NCBI GenBank assembly: GCA_004835665.1
Contig: RBKR01000021.1
Location: 744,001-808,000 of the forward strand
Origin: Phoma sp. XZ068
Lineage: Eukaryota > Ascomycota > Dothideomycetes > Pleosporales > Didymellaceae
Length of the DNA stretch: 64,000 nucleotides
Direction of reading: 5' to 3'
Below, one piece after another: positions 1 to 10,910 of the stretch. A program made the position numbers and the translations under genes. The notes below the pieces were generated by a model, which saw only the letters and a list, made by a program, of their open reading frames with translations, was not told the origin of the DNA and did no database searches. The number at the start of each line of letters is the position of its first letter. Positions within the stretch are counted from its first letter, which is position 1.

Positions 1-2097
1 GATAAAGTCGGCATGCTCAGTGATCGCAACGAAGCCGCCAAGTCGCAGCCTGAGGCAGACAGCTACCTGATTTCATTGGCAGCCTTCCTGAAGGTACTGC
101 ACAACTCAAAGCATACGTGCATACAAGGTTCCGACTATGCGATGGCATGCAACGTGCTTGTAGCCTACCTCGACAAAGCTGAGTTGGCGTCCATCAACTC
201 TGACGAACTCCACGCTGTGCTGGACGCAATGTGGGAAGAAGCGGATCGCCGAGAGTTCAACAGATCGGTTGCCGTGCATCTACCGACTTTGCTGTTCCAT
301 CCAATTTGCATCCAGATGTGCTTGCGGGAACATGCTGATGGCTTAAGGAATGCCACTGGCGATAGTCTCCATGCCCTGTTGATGAAGGCGGTACACACTT
401 TGCAACAGCTCTCAGAGGGGAGGTCGTACATTCTCGCAAGTTTCGCGAACTCTCTGCGCAAGGCCGCCTTTTCGCACCCATCGATCATCGAGGTCCTCCC
501 TTACGAAGACATCATAATTCGGTTCTTGAACTACCCACCAGCCGCGAAGTCGGAGTTCCTGTTCGAGGTAGCTGCTGCAGACAAGCTCCAACATTATATT
601 CCCCATCGCAGTTATGCCTCGTACTACGGTCAGCGCGAGTGGCATGCATACGCCGCATGGATTGACCTGCTCAACCGTTTCCCAGAAGAGCAAAAGCACG
701 TTGCAAAACGCATTTTCGACCGCTTACTCGAGCCCTGGGCTGGCCAAAAGGGATCAATACCTGTCATCAGCAAGTGGAAGGATGTCTTCCAGCTGCAAGC
801 CATGCTCGTACTCGGTGAACATTGCGTCTCAGAGGCGGATGCTGATGCGTACCTCGACAAGTTCATGCACGCTCTGACTGTAGAGCAATGGCCGCGCTAC
901 CGGTTCGTCCTCGAATGGATCATCACTCGCATTTATTTTCACTACCCAAGCAAGGCCGACCGCATACTCAAGGATCTTTCCCACCTCGACGAGAGCAGTC
1001 CTATCCACATAGCTTCTTTGATGAAGCTTGCCGTTCTCACAGCACCTTTCTTGGACTCTGAACAATTCACACTCAACCTCATAACTCAACTCATCCCCTT
1101 CTCGGCCAGCCAAAAAGTACACATCAGACACGAAGCCCACCTGTCCTTCCCAATGATCTTCGAGTTGGCTGAAAAGAAGGGGTTGACTAGCATCACCTCC
1201 AACCCTGGCTTCGCGGTGCTGAACACGCATATTCGTCAGACGGAGAAGTTCAAAAACCCAGCTTGGTCCATCAGGACACTCAGAGTCGACGCTGTTGCCG
1301 ACTTCACGCTCACGGAGCTCTTCCAGGGCCAGTACTTATACATTGAGAGTCCAGAGCCGGAGCGTGTTGCACATGACGACTTTGTTACTCTCGCCCAAGG
1401 CAACGATGACACCACTCCACCAGCGCTCATCGAATTAGGAAATCCTAGGATCCAGACCGAGATCCCTGTTAATCCCAAGCCAGCTGAGTTTACCTTGGAT
1501 GAGGACGGCGTAAAGTCAAACTTCTACCAAACAAAGTCCGGCTTCGACTTCAACTCGCTTCTCCCAGCAGCTGGTGCGCCACACCTACAGGGCAAGCAGC
1601 CAGCGTCAGTCATTCTGATCGCCTCGCTCATTGATAACCCCACAAACCTCGGTGGACTGTCACGTATCTCTGAGTCTTTCGGCTTGGAAACGCTGTACAT
1701 CAACGACATCAAGAAGATGGCGCACAAAGACTTCAAAGCTACGAGTGTGACGAGTGAAAAACACTTCCCGATCAAGGAGCTGAAGGAGGCGAATGTTCCC
1801 GACTTCCTTACGCGCATGAAGACAAAGGGTTACGAGGTTGTTGGAATCGAGCAAACGGACCGCAGCGGCATACTCGGTGATGATGCAGCCGAGGGATCGA
1901 AGGATGTTGGCACCCTGCCCAGACGTTGCGTGTTGGTGCTTGGAGCCGAGAAGAGCGGGATCACACCTGAAGTCCTAAGCGTCATTGACCGGTGCGTAGA
2001 GATCAGGACGGTTGGTGTGACGAGGAGCTTGAACGTACAAACTGCAGGTGGTATTGCCGTGTATGAATGGTGGAGAGAGTGGGCTGGCAAGGCTTGA
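1..2097 (+). CDS. TRM3: tRNA (guanosine-2'-O-)-methyltransferase, TRM3/TARBP1-like, 5' part missing
   Basis: Probably 2'-O-methylates guanosine 18 in the D-loop of tRNAs, using S-adenosylmethionine. The frame is open from base 1, so the gene begins outside the window; yeast Trm3 is about 1,400 residues and only about 698 are visible. The first 500 visible residues are a helical, HEAT-like region. The last 160 form a SpoU/TrmH (SPOUT) domain with all three motifs: NLGGLSRISESFG (motif 1, about base 1640), CVLVLGAEKSGITPE (motif 2, about 1930) and SLNVQTAGGIAVYEW (motif 3, about 2030). The stop is TGA at 2095-2097. I see no intron in the visible part. The family is clear; the exact tRNA target is inferred from TRM3. 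Confidence 0.9.
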   Translation, partial: DKVGMLSDRNEAAKSQPEADSYLISLAAFLKVLHNSKHTCIQGSDYAMACNVLVAYLDKAELASINSDELHAVLDAMWEEADRREFNRSVAVHLPTLLFHPICIQMCLREHADGLRNATGDSLHALLMKAVHTLQQLSEGRSYILASFANSLRKAAFSHPSIIEVLPYEDIIIRFLNYPPAAKSEFLFEVAAADKLQHYIPHRSYASYYGQREWHAYAAWIDLLNRFPEEQKHVAKRIFDRLLEPWAGQKGSIPVISKWKDVFQLQAMLVLGEHCVSEADADAYLDKFMHALTVEQWPRYRFVLEWIITRIYFHYPSKADRILKDLSHLDESSPIHIASLMKLAVLTAPFLDSEQFTLNLITQLIPFSASQKVHIRHEAHLSFPMIFELAEKKGLTSITSNPGFAVLNTHIRQTEKFKNPAWSIRTLRVDAVADFTLTELFQGQYLYIESPEPERVAHDDFVTLAQGNDDTTPPALIELGNPRIQTEIPVNPKPAEFTLDEDGVKSNFYQTKSGFDFNSLLPAAGAPHLQGKQPASVILIASLIDNPTNLGGLSRISESFGLETLYINDIKKMAHKDFKATSVTSEKHFPIKELKEANVPDFLTRMKTKGYEVVGIEQTDRSGILGDDAAEGSKDVGTLPRRCVLVLGAEKSGITPEVLSVIDRCVEIRTVGVTRSLNVQTAGGIAVYEWWREWAGKA

Positions 2098-2788
2098 TGG
2101 GTGCTGTACGCAGACCTACTGAAGTAATATGAACACACATCTTATAAAAGTCATAACAGCCACCCTCAGAATTCGCATGGGATAGAGGTAGTCAGACCCG
2201 ATTGTGTAGGTAACTCCAAACAACTTGGTGGAAGGTCGTTGCATATTGTCCCGCCCGCAATCGAGAAGCATATCCCGAGGCTTCGGCTCCGAGATTCGCC
2301 CATTCCCAACATAGCTAGCACCTTTCCCACACGCTTTAGTGCCTGCACCCCATCACGCAATCACGCCTCTTCCAGCCCCGGATTTTCCTACAGCTCTTCC
2401 GCTCTAGCAAGGAACCAGTCGTCAAACTTAGCAACATTTTACGTGAGAGAAACTAGGCACGCGTGAGTCTGGCAGAGACTTGTGAGGCATTTCGGACCGT
2501 CGCCGACAGTCCGGACGATGATGCTGTGTCAGCCTCAAATTCAGACGCCGAGATGGCCGGAGGTCAGCGAAAGTGGCAAGTAAAGGAATATTTGTGACTG
2601 TTCGGTGGTTGTTTAAGTATATGATCTTTTCTCGTCTGTTTTGCTTTTGTATATCGATTATATTTTTGTCAATACGTTCAGTTTGGTGAGGAGCCAGATT
2701 TGTGCCAATAATCAGCTCGACTATACACGGCTCTTCTGAACTTCCCTTCATCTGCTATAAACGGAATATTTCAGAACAATACTGAATC
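2098..2788. other. Intergenic, 3' of TRM3-like gene and promoter of SSU1-like gene
   Basis: No supported gene. The stretch at about 2580-2670 is T-rich on the plus strand, a common feature of fungal promoters. Short frames here lack ATG starts or recognisable content. Confidence 0.5.
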
Positions 2789-4166
2789 ATGGCGACTCCC
2801 TGCCAGCTACAAGCCGCTGCTCGGTCACGCTCGAACGACACAGCCGTGGAAGCAACATGTCCGAACCAGACTCGTCAGCTCACACCATGCCAACTTAGAC
2901 AGCAAATGGCATGTTCGAAAAGCGAAGTTCTGCCCAAGTGGCTCATTCCAGCGGACCGACGAGGCTGGCGACGAATAGTGCAAAACTTTACACCGTCATG
3001 GGTACTGCAACTCCATCCTCCATCATAGTCATCGCTAACAATATCAGTTTGCTGTGACCATGGGTACTGGCATCGTTGGCGTCCTCTTTCACGCCCTATC
3101 TGGACTCTACCCCTCAGTGCAGGCGCCCCTTAACATCCTCAGCATCGTCTTCCTCGTTCTAAACATCATCCTCTTCGCTGTCATCCTCCTCATCAGCGTA
3201 CTTCGCTACACGCTCTACCCAGCAACTTGGACACTAATGCTGCAACACCCCGTCCAGTCTCTCTTCCTCGGCACATTACCCATGGGCTTCGCAACTCTCA
3301 TCAACCTCTTTGTCGCGATATGCGTCCCCGCATGGGGCGGCCGTACACCGTACGTAGCGTGGGGTATGTGGTGGATCGACGTCGTCATCTCCATCGCCTG
3401 CTGTCTCTGGCTCCCCTTCCAGATGATGACCACGCACCAAACACGCCACGAGACAATGACAGCAGCATGGCTTCTCCCCATCGTGGCGCCCATCGTCGCC
3501 GCTGCATCTGGCGGCGTTGTCGCGTCCGTTCTCCCTGACCCCAGCCATGCCGTCATCACGATCGTGACCAGCTACGTTCTCTGGGGCATCGGCGTGCCGC
3601 TCGCAATGGTGGTGTTGACGATGTACTTCCACCGTCTGGCAATCCACAAGCTCCCGCCGCAGGAAGTCATCGTCAGCGTTTTTCTGCCGCTGGGACCCAT
3701 GGGACAGGGCGGCTACGCTGTGATGCAGCTCGGTATCCAGGCTGCGAAGCGGTTCCCTGAGACGGGCACTTTGCACTCCATGTCTGGCGAGATCTTGTAC
3801 GTTCTTGGCTGGGCTATTGCTATTATCCTCTGGGGGTTTGGACTCGTGTGGCTGTTTTTCGCTATTGCGTCGATTAGTCGGAGCAGATTCCCCTTCAATA
3901 TGGGATGGTGGGGTTTTACATTCCCTGTTGGTGTGTTCACCATGTCTACGATCACGATTGGAGAAGAGTTGCCGTCTGCATTCTTCAGGATTTTAGGCAC
4001 GGTATTTGCGGTCAGCGTCCTGTTGCTCTGGGGTGTGGTTGCTGCTGGAACTGTGAAGAACTTGTTGTTCGGAAAGCTGGTGGAGGCGCCGTGTCTGAGA
4101 GAGATGGAGAGGAGGGCTGCGGCTGCAGCAGCTGCAGCAGAGGAGAAGGCAAAGCAGGATGTCTAA
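2789..4166 (+). CDS. SSU1: Sulfite efflux pump / TDT-family transporter (SSU1-like)
   Basis: Plasma-membrane exporter of the tellurite-resistance/dicarboxylate transporter (TDT) family that includes yeast Ssu1. Exon 1 is 2789-3001 and exon 2 is 3048-4166; the 46-base intron splits the signature cleanly, giving RRIVQNFTPSW followed by FAVTMGTGIV. The product is 443 residues, close to yeast Ssu1 (458), with about ten hydrophobic segments and a charged Ala/Glu/Lys-rich tail. The N-terminal 55 residues are polar and not conserved in appearance, so a later start is possible, but no other in-frame ATG lies in exon 1 before the conserved part except at residue 41. Sulfite as substrate is inferred from the family; malate or other anions are possible. 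Confidence 0.88.
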
Positions 4167-4443
4167 GAGGCTCACGGCTTTTAACAACAGTCTACTCTTT
4201 GTTCAATGATACCCAATTTCATTTCATCACTGTCTCGGACGGCCTTCTAAGAGAACCTTTCAGTCTCTAGGTCACCGTTGCGTGGCTCGCTAGTAGACGT
4301 TTGAGGTACTGATGCCGAAAGTGTGTGGATTGATGCATCCTTCCGGTTCTTTATGTTTCAATGAACAGAAATGACACGACAGGTGATATTTGACTTTAAT
4401 ATTTCTGAACGGTTCGATACTATTTCGTATCAATTCCAGTGAC

Positions 4444-7400
4444 CTAATCAGCCACAGCTTTACATCTCTTACAGATAGTTACCTGCTCTCCAACTTTGTT
4501 CAGTACTCCGAACGGCCCCACACCCCTACTCGCGGCCTCAAACTCTTCACCCCCACAACGTTTACACTTCCTCCGCTCGCTCTCCGCCTCTTCATTATCA
4601 CTTCCTTCGCTCATCTCGTCTGTCAGCCGACTCATCTGACTGACCAGGCTTGCGCGTGGATCTAGCGGCGGTCGTACACTCCTATTGTGATCCCCTTTGC
4701 TTGTCCAGAAGAACCAGCTCTGTCCGTTGATGATGGCGAGTGGGTTCACAATGGACGGACGACTTTCCAAATCAGGACGTTCAGAGGGCTCGGCCGGATC
4801 AGGCGGCTCCGTAGGGATTATACGTGGTGATGTTGAGACTTCAGAGTGAGATGTACTTTGAGCGGGCGTGATCTCTATGGATGTGGGTGTTTTGGGGGTG
4901 CCTGTGGGCCCTGTACTGGCAGTGTCGTGTGATTTCATGGGTTTTAGGGCTGGGGAGTCGGGCGCTCGTGCTGAATTCAGGCTGACTGCTGCCATAGACT
5001 TGCGAGGTGAAACACTGCGACCATTCTTTCGCCGTACAGGCCCTGTTGAGTCGAAGCTGCCGTGTGAAATGTCCTGTCTCCACGTCATGATGCGGTCGTT
5101 TGGTGGCTGTGTAGACACACTATCCCTTCTGGATCGACTTGTTCGAGACAACATGCTGCTCGGGCGCCCAATCTTGGAGGATGCCTCCCAGGTATCTCGT
5201 AGCCGTACGCGCTTGTCGTATGCGCAATCCTGCCTAAAAACTTTCAATGATCCTTTGTAGTCGGTAGTGATGATAATGTTCCCGCCTCGATGCTCACAGC
5301 GAGATAGATACGCTGGGCTTTCATTCGCTCTTGGGAATGTACTTTGATTCGGTGTTGGTGTGGGGTGTACTGGTCCAGCTTCCGTAGGTGCTCGGGAAGA
5401 GTGAACAGACTCAGCCCTGGATACAAGTGTGACAGGTGGTGGGTTGCACATGTCATATATTGGATCTTCTGAGGCGCTGAGCAGTTGCCGTGTCTGCAAA
5501 GGAGCAAAAACTGTGCACGTGGTGATAGAGTCGTGTGCCTCGAACATCTCCACAGGTTGTTGGTTCTTCTTATCACCATCTGTAGCGCTTGTTGACCAGA
5601 TATAAGCCTTGCGGTCTTCGCTGCCACAGATAATATGCCCCGAGCTGTCAACGAATGCTGCCCGGATTTGACTGCAGTTGTTCTCATGGCCCTTGAACTT
5701 CATGTCTAGACTCTTGTCTTTCATGTTGTAAACTCGTAAGCGGGAATCATTGCTCGAAACCAGAAGCTTGACTTCGCCATCCTCGCTGCCGGGAGGCCAA
5801 TGCGTTACTTGAAGTCCGGTAATCTTACTGCCCTTGGCGTTCTGCCCTCTAGTCGACTTGACGTGTAGTTGAGCTTGCCACTTCAAGCCTTCGGTATCGT
5901 AAAAGTTGCAGAGACCACCCAATGTCCCTGCTATACATGTCTTGCCATCTGGGCTGAATGCCACTGCTGTGATCATATCAGGAACCGAGGCCGTGAAAGC
6001 CACGCTCTTGTCTGGGATGCTCCACAAGCGAAGCTTTGAGTCCAGAGAACCAGCCAGAAAGAACCGGTCGTCCATGGGATGAAACTGAATTGATGGTACA
6101 AAGTCTGAGTGTTTGAATGTGCATAGTGTTTCGTCGCGGCTGACGTGCCAAAGACGTACGGTCTTGTCCATAGAAGAGGATAGAAGGAAGTTGTTCTGTT
6201 ATCGTCAGCTCAACTTCAGAGATTACTACGAATACTCACCTTGCTCCAACTCAGATCCAAGATGGTTGCCGTGTGGCCATTGTACTCTCGGTAGGGCTTC
6301 TGCTGGAAGACTGGAGCGCTGAGAGGCTTCGTCTGACCCGTAGGATCGCTTTCATCCCTCTCGTGCGCTCTCCGCTCCTCTGCATTCGACAAAACTGCCC
6401 ATACACGGATGACTCTGTCTTGTCCACCAGCAGCTAGATACCTTCCATCCTTGCTGAATTCGGTGGCCCAGATGGGATTCTTGGTTGCCGCCGATCCAGA
6501 CTGAGGGGCTGGATTCGAGCCTGCGGGGGCGCTGTTCTTGTCGGCACCTGAGCGTAGCTCTTGTGCTAGAAACAGGCGATCGAACTCCTTTCTGGCTTTG
6601 AACTTGGAGCGCACCTTGATATACGCTGGTGGTTGCGGGTATTTCGGGCTGAAGCCGAAGTTATCGACATATAGCTGTGCATCCATACCCTCAGGTCGAT
6701 AGTCGCCAAACTCGGAGCCATTTTCACTAGCACCATCGAGGGTGGTTTTCTTTTTGTTGCCAATGAAGCGGCTAAGGAATGAAACGCCCTTCCTACAATA
6801 CGGTCAATTACGGTGTTCGTACCGAGGCTTAAGCGCGATATCGCGCAGTCAAATGGGTGTCCAGACCAACCGGGTCAGCCTGAGCACGATGCGCCAATAC
6901 GAGATACGGCCTTATACGACAAAGCGTACTAGGGCCGGCACCACGATTTTGGCGCATCCCCGTATACTGCAAGTGGACCTGAGGGAACTCACTTCCTGTC
7001 TGCCTTCGTGCTTGCACTTAAATCGCGCGGTGCTTCACCGCTGTGCTTCTTATCTGGGGTTGCTTCATGGAGCGATGTTTGCGACCGCGCTGCGTATGGT
7101 TCCGTATTCTGAGCGCGCAGCTTCTGTATGGCAGGAGAAGTGTTTGTCCTTTTGAGGATTTGCTGCGACAGGACGCGTAGTCAGCCTCACGTGCGCCTTG
7201 CGCGAACCTCCAACTGTACATACTTGCGAAAGTGGATCTATGGCCGCCTCAGACGGGCTCCTTGGTTCGCTACCATTGCCGTTCTGTCCGTCGTTCGAAT
7301 GCGCCGTGGGCGAGGGTGGACTGCGCACGTTCGCGACAAACTTAGCATTGGTGACTACAGGCCAAAGGATAAGCATTGATGTAGGGAAGGGCACGGAAAG

Positions 7401-7517
7401 TAGCTGGCGCTCACCCTCTCCTTTGTTGATGTGTTTTCCCGTGTCGCGTCTGTCTTGCGGACTCACAGCGCGTACGTGTGGGTCTGTTGCTTTGAATTTG
7501 GGCAATAGATCTGCCAT
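4444..7517 (-). CDS. WD40-repeat protein, WDR44 / yeast DGR2-LAF1 type
   Basis: Five exons: 7517-7415, 7354-7224, 7162-6993, 6792-6240 and 6195-4444, all phase-consistent, giving 902 residues. The N-terminal 200 residues are low-complexity. A conserved block follows (DAQLYVDNFGFSPKYPQPPAYIK and an FDRLFLAQEL segment), then WD40 repeats (IWATEFSKDGRYLAAGGQD, TILDLSWSKNNFLLSSSMDK, SIQFHPMDDRFFLAGSLD). A long Ser/Pro-rich linker leads to a C-terminal pair of CKRC motifs that could bind zinc. This layout matches fungal relatives of WDR44, which in animals acts in Rab11 membrane traffic; the role here is inferred. Intron 3 (6793-6992) is 200 bases, long for this window. Confidence 0.87.
6833..6846. 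repeat. 14-base perfect palindrome inside a 200-base intron
   Basis: GCGCGATATCGCGC equals its own reverse complement. It lies in intron 3 of the WD40 gene, the longest intron of that gene. It could be a protein-binding site or chance; CG-rich self-complementary sites of this length are rare in a window this size. Confidence 0.5.
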
Positions 7518-8477
7518 GTTGTTGCACCCGCCTTCATAGGTACGCTTATTGTGCGACTTGTTCCAGACACGCAGCTACACCGCCGTGCGCAGTGGCAATC
7601 TGTCGAGATCCGTAGGCGACAGAGCCTTGTACTGCGGTCAACCAAGCATGGGAATCTTCACGACAGGTACAAAGATCTGGTCGTCGCGGAAGTGCCGGAA
7701 AACAGGATAAACAAGCTTATCGATAGATGCCGCATGCATGCCACAGCACATGCGATCAATCAGTGAGGACGATGTTTCGAATTCGACAACAGGCCTGGCT
7801 GGTCGGAGAGAAATGCAAAGTCATGGTGGGTGCAGATGTACGGCGAGCAGGTGTAAGCAGCCATTCCGCCTAGTGCGTTGCATCGCTCTTTCATGAGGAG
7901 CCTCGGGCTTCCGCGCTTTCGTGACGTCACGAATTTTGGATACCTCCAAGACCACGTTCAGCCGGTTTACTCGTTCCGTGGGAATAGTAGGTGAAAGATG
8001 AAGGACATCAGAGGTGTCTGCGGCCGCGGTAAAGTGATCTGTGTCACGAGAGGCCTGAAACTTCGGCCCTTCTCGATGCTTCGCTATTGAAAGCCGGTGA
8101 GTGGCGCCATGGTAGGGCGAACGCTCAGACAGCCACAGTGCACAACAACACAAATTGGACGCGAGGTAATATGAATAGTTGTTTTGATCATTATCCTAAA
8201 GCCATCGACCATCACTGTGCGAAACTACAGCGTCCAGAATACATCGCTCATGAAATCCACCAACGCCGGTACTCCAAAAGTGCAAAAAGAGGTATCAAAA
8301 GGAGAAATGCAAAGCGGCCCATAGTGGAGATGCACGCAGTCTCACTCCGACGATGCAGAGGTGAATAATATGCAAGAGGGGGTAGCCCAGTACCCCATGC
8401 CCAAAGTCCAAGAGGTATACACGCGAGATGATGAAGATATGGCAAGTAAAAAAGCAGAGTGCAACAGAGCGAGGCGT
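7518..8477. other. Intergenic, promoter of WD40 gene and 3' flank of RNR2
   Basis: Both flanking genes are on the minus strand, so this holds the RNR2 3' UTR at its right end and the WD40 promoter at its left. I see no coding signal. Confidence 0.5.
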
Positions 8478-9900
8478 CTAGAAGTCTTCCTCGAAGTTGA
8501 AGTCTCCAGACAACCCCTGCTCCTCAGCGGGAGGCGATGAGCCGTCTGACTGCTCTTGCTTCTTTGTGCTAGCCATGACACCAGCCTTCTGGTAGTCACC
8601 AACGCGCTTCTCGAAGAAGTTGGTCTTGCCAGCAAGCGAGATGTTCTCCATGAAGTCAAAGGGGTTGGTAGCATTGTAGTACTTGTTGTTACCAAGGGCC
8701 AAGAGCAGACGGTCGGCGACGAACTCGATGTACTGGCACATCAGTTCGGCGTTCATACCGAGCAGTGCACACGGCAGAGCATCTGAGAGGAACTCCTGCT
8801 CGATCTCGACGGCCTCGGTGATGATGGCCTGGACAGCCTCCTTGCTTGGGCGGTTGTTGAGCAGGGAGAAGAGGAGGCAGGCAAAGTCTGTGTGCATGCC
8901 CTCATCACGAGAGATGAGCTCGTTGGAGAAGGTAAGACCGGGCATGAGACCACGCTTCTTCAGCCAGAAGATGGACGCGAACGAACCGCTGAAGAAGATA
9001 CCCTCGACGGCGGCAAAGGCAACGAGACGGTTGGCAAAGGTGGAGTTCTTGTCAGAGATCCATCGCAGGGCCCAGTCAGCCTTCTTGCGGATGCAGGGAA
9101 CTAATATGCGTTAGTTAAAGCGCCAGTAGAGTTGAAGAGTGCCAACTTACTGTTGTCAATGGCGTTGAACAGGTAGGTGCGCTGCTTAGGCTCGCTGATG
9201 TATGTGTCGATGAGAAGGGAGTATGTCTCGGCGTGTACGTTCTCCATCATGATCTGGAAGCCGTAGAAGCATCGCGCCTCAGGGATTTGTACCTCGCCGG
9301 AGAAGCGCTCGACAAGGTTCTCGTTGACAATGCCATCGGAGGCGGCGAAGAAAGCGAGGACGTGGGAGATGAAGAAGCGCTCGTCGTCGTTCAGGCGCTT
9401 GTTCCAATCGTGGAGATCCTTGGAGAGATCGATCTCTTCGGCGGTCCAGAAGGAAGCCTCAGCCTTCTTGTACATTTGCCAGACCTGTGAAGCATATTGT
9501 TAGCCCAGGTCATCTAGGGATAAATAGACGCGTAGTGGGGCGCGTCAGACGCGTCGAGACGTACATCATGGTACTTGATGGGGAAGAGAACGAAGCGCTG
9601 GGGGTTCTCTTGCAGGAGAGGCTCGTCTGCCTCCTCGGGCTTGATCGTAGGTGCAACAGCGTGCATCTTCTTATCGACCTCATCGACCTCCTCCTCGTCG
9701 AGGTCAGGAATGCCGACGATGGGCTTGTAACGGTTCTCCTTGTCGGCAGACGAGAAGTCGATCTTCTTTGCTGGTGAATCAGACATCTTGAGTGTGTCAA
9801 TTGCGGACGCAGCCTGCATGCGCGTTAGTAAAGACGCGTCTATCAAGTGTGCGCAAGTTACGCGTACCTGCTTGGACGGTGTGGACTGGAGGGCAGACAT
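8478..9900 (-). CDS. RNR2: Ribonucleoside-diphosphate reductase small (R2) subunit
   Basis: Makes the diiron-tyrosyl radical used by ribonucleotide reductase to form dNDPs. Exons are 9900-9868, 9813-9565, 9484-9151 and 9100-8478, giving 412 residues. Exon 1 codes for only 11 residues (MSALQSTPSKQ). The metal and radical residues are all present: D113 (WTAEEID), E175/H178 and Y182 in MMENVHAETY, a Glu in AVEGIFFSG, and Glu/His in RDEGMH. The C-terminus NFEEDF is the expected acidic-aromatic tail that docks on the large subunit. Introns 1 and 2 and the promoter carry ACGCGT boxes, which points to MBF control at G1/S. Intron 1 (54 bases) has no stop in frame, so an unspliced reading would add 18 residues. 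Confidence 0.97.
9528..9554. promoter_or_regulatory. Two MluI cell-cycle boxes (ACGCGT) in RNR2 intron 2
   Basis: ACGCGT occurs at 9528-9533 and 9549-9554, inside the 80-base intron 2 (9485-9564). In yeasts, ACGCGT is the core site of the MBF complex (Mbp1/Swi6), which drives S-phase genes including RNR genes. An intronic position is unusual. Confidence 0.55.
9834..9865. promoter_or_regulatory. Two MluI cell-cycle boxes (ACGCGT) in RNR2 intron 1
   Basis: ACGCGT occurs at 9834-9839 and 9860-9865, within the 54-base intron 1 (9814-9867) and 33-66 bases from the start codon. The second box overlaps the 5' splice site region. Likely MBF sites by analogy with yeast. Confidence 0.6.
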
Positions 9901-10910
9901 TGTGAAGAAAACGATGATTCTTGCAGCGCTGCTATGTATGAGACAAGGCGACCGTGGTGTCTAGAATACACGCGGTAGTAGGAAAGTAAAGTGCTGAAGC
10001 TGTTGATGTCGAGTATCTTTGTCGAGGGACGCGTCTCTTAAGCAAAAGTAGCGCCGGCATGCACGTGATTTGGCGAGGGAAGGCGCGACTGGTTAGTGGT
10101 GGGGCAGTCGCGCCCACCGGGCTGGGAGCGCTATGACGTGAACCACAAGCAAAAGTGATCGCAGCTGCCTGCTGATGCCATTTGCATGCTGCTTTAACCT
10201 CACTTTGCACCTTGATCAAGTCAATTGCGCGCATTTCAACGACTCCCATTTTGCATCTCCTTTTGTCAATCTATCACGTTTACTGTGAAATCGAAGTTGA
10301 GCTCGCGCGACAGCCCAGCCACGGCTCGCGTCTGCAAAACATAACCGTGCAGACGCGTTTCTCCACGAACGCGCTCTCGGCCCACCACAACACTGGTCAT
10401 CCCATGCACGTTCTGTTCCGCCTTTCGTTAGACCAGGCTTTGGCGGCTGATTCAGGGCTTGGAAATGCGCAATTCGGGCTTCACTGGCCGCACCATCGGC
10501 CGCATTGTGCACCTCCTGTCAGGCACGCGCAAAATTCGGATCTGATAAGATTATCTTTGCCAATGATCGGTATTGACGCCCCGCGCAAGGCCATCACATG
10601 CATCCGGACGCAGCCCAGTTGTTTGAGAGTAGGAACGCGTCCAGAGACACGCCTGAAGCTCTGACGATCTGATACCGTGTCGTAGCCACAATTGCGTTTG
10701 CGGTGGCTTGACGTTCCGAGAACGGCTTTGAACGCGCATTGGGACCCCACAAGGCTGCTGCAGTGATGCACGCGCAGGTTGCAGCTCGGGCCACCATCAG
10801 GAACAGATTGACCATGTTATGGCTCAAATTACTTTTAAAACCTGCTTTGTTCACACCGACTACATTCTATATGAGGCAATCTCCAGACACTTCCTCACGT
10901 CCGATACGTG
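9901..10910. other. Intergenic, RNR2 promoter and amidase 3' flank
   Basis: Contains three ACGCGT boxes (10029, 10353, 10635). No supported gene; the frames present are short and show no family features. Confidence 0.5.
10029..10034. promoter_or_regulatory. MluI cell-cycle box upstream of RNR2
   Basis: ACGCGT lies 129 bases upstream of the RNR2 ATG. Two more copies lie further out at 10353-10358 and 10635-10640. The near copy is the best promoter candidate for an MBF site. Confidence 0.55.
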
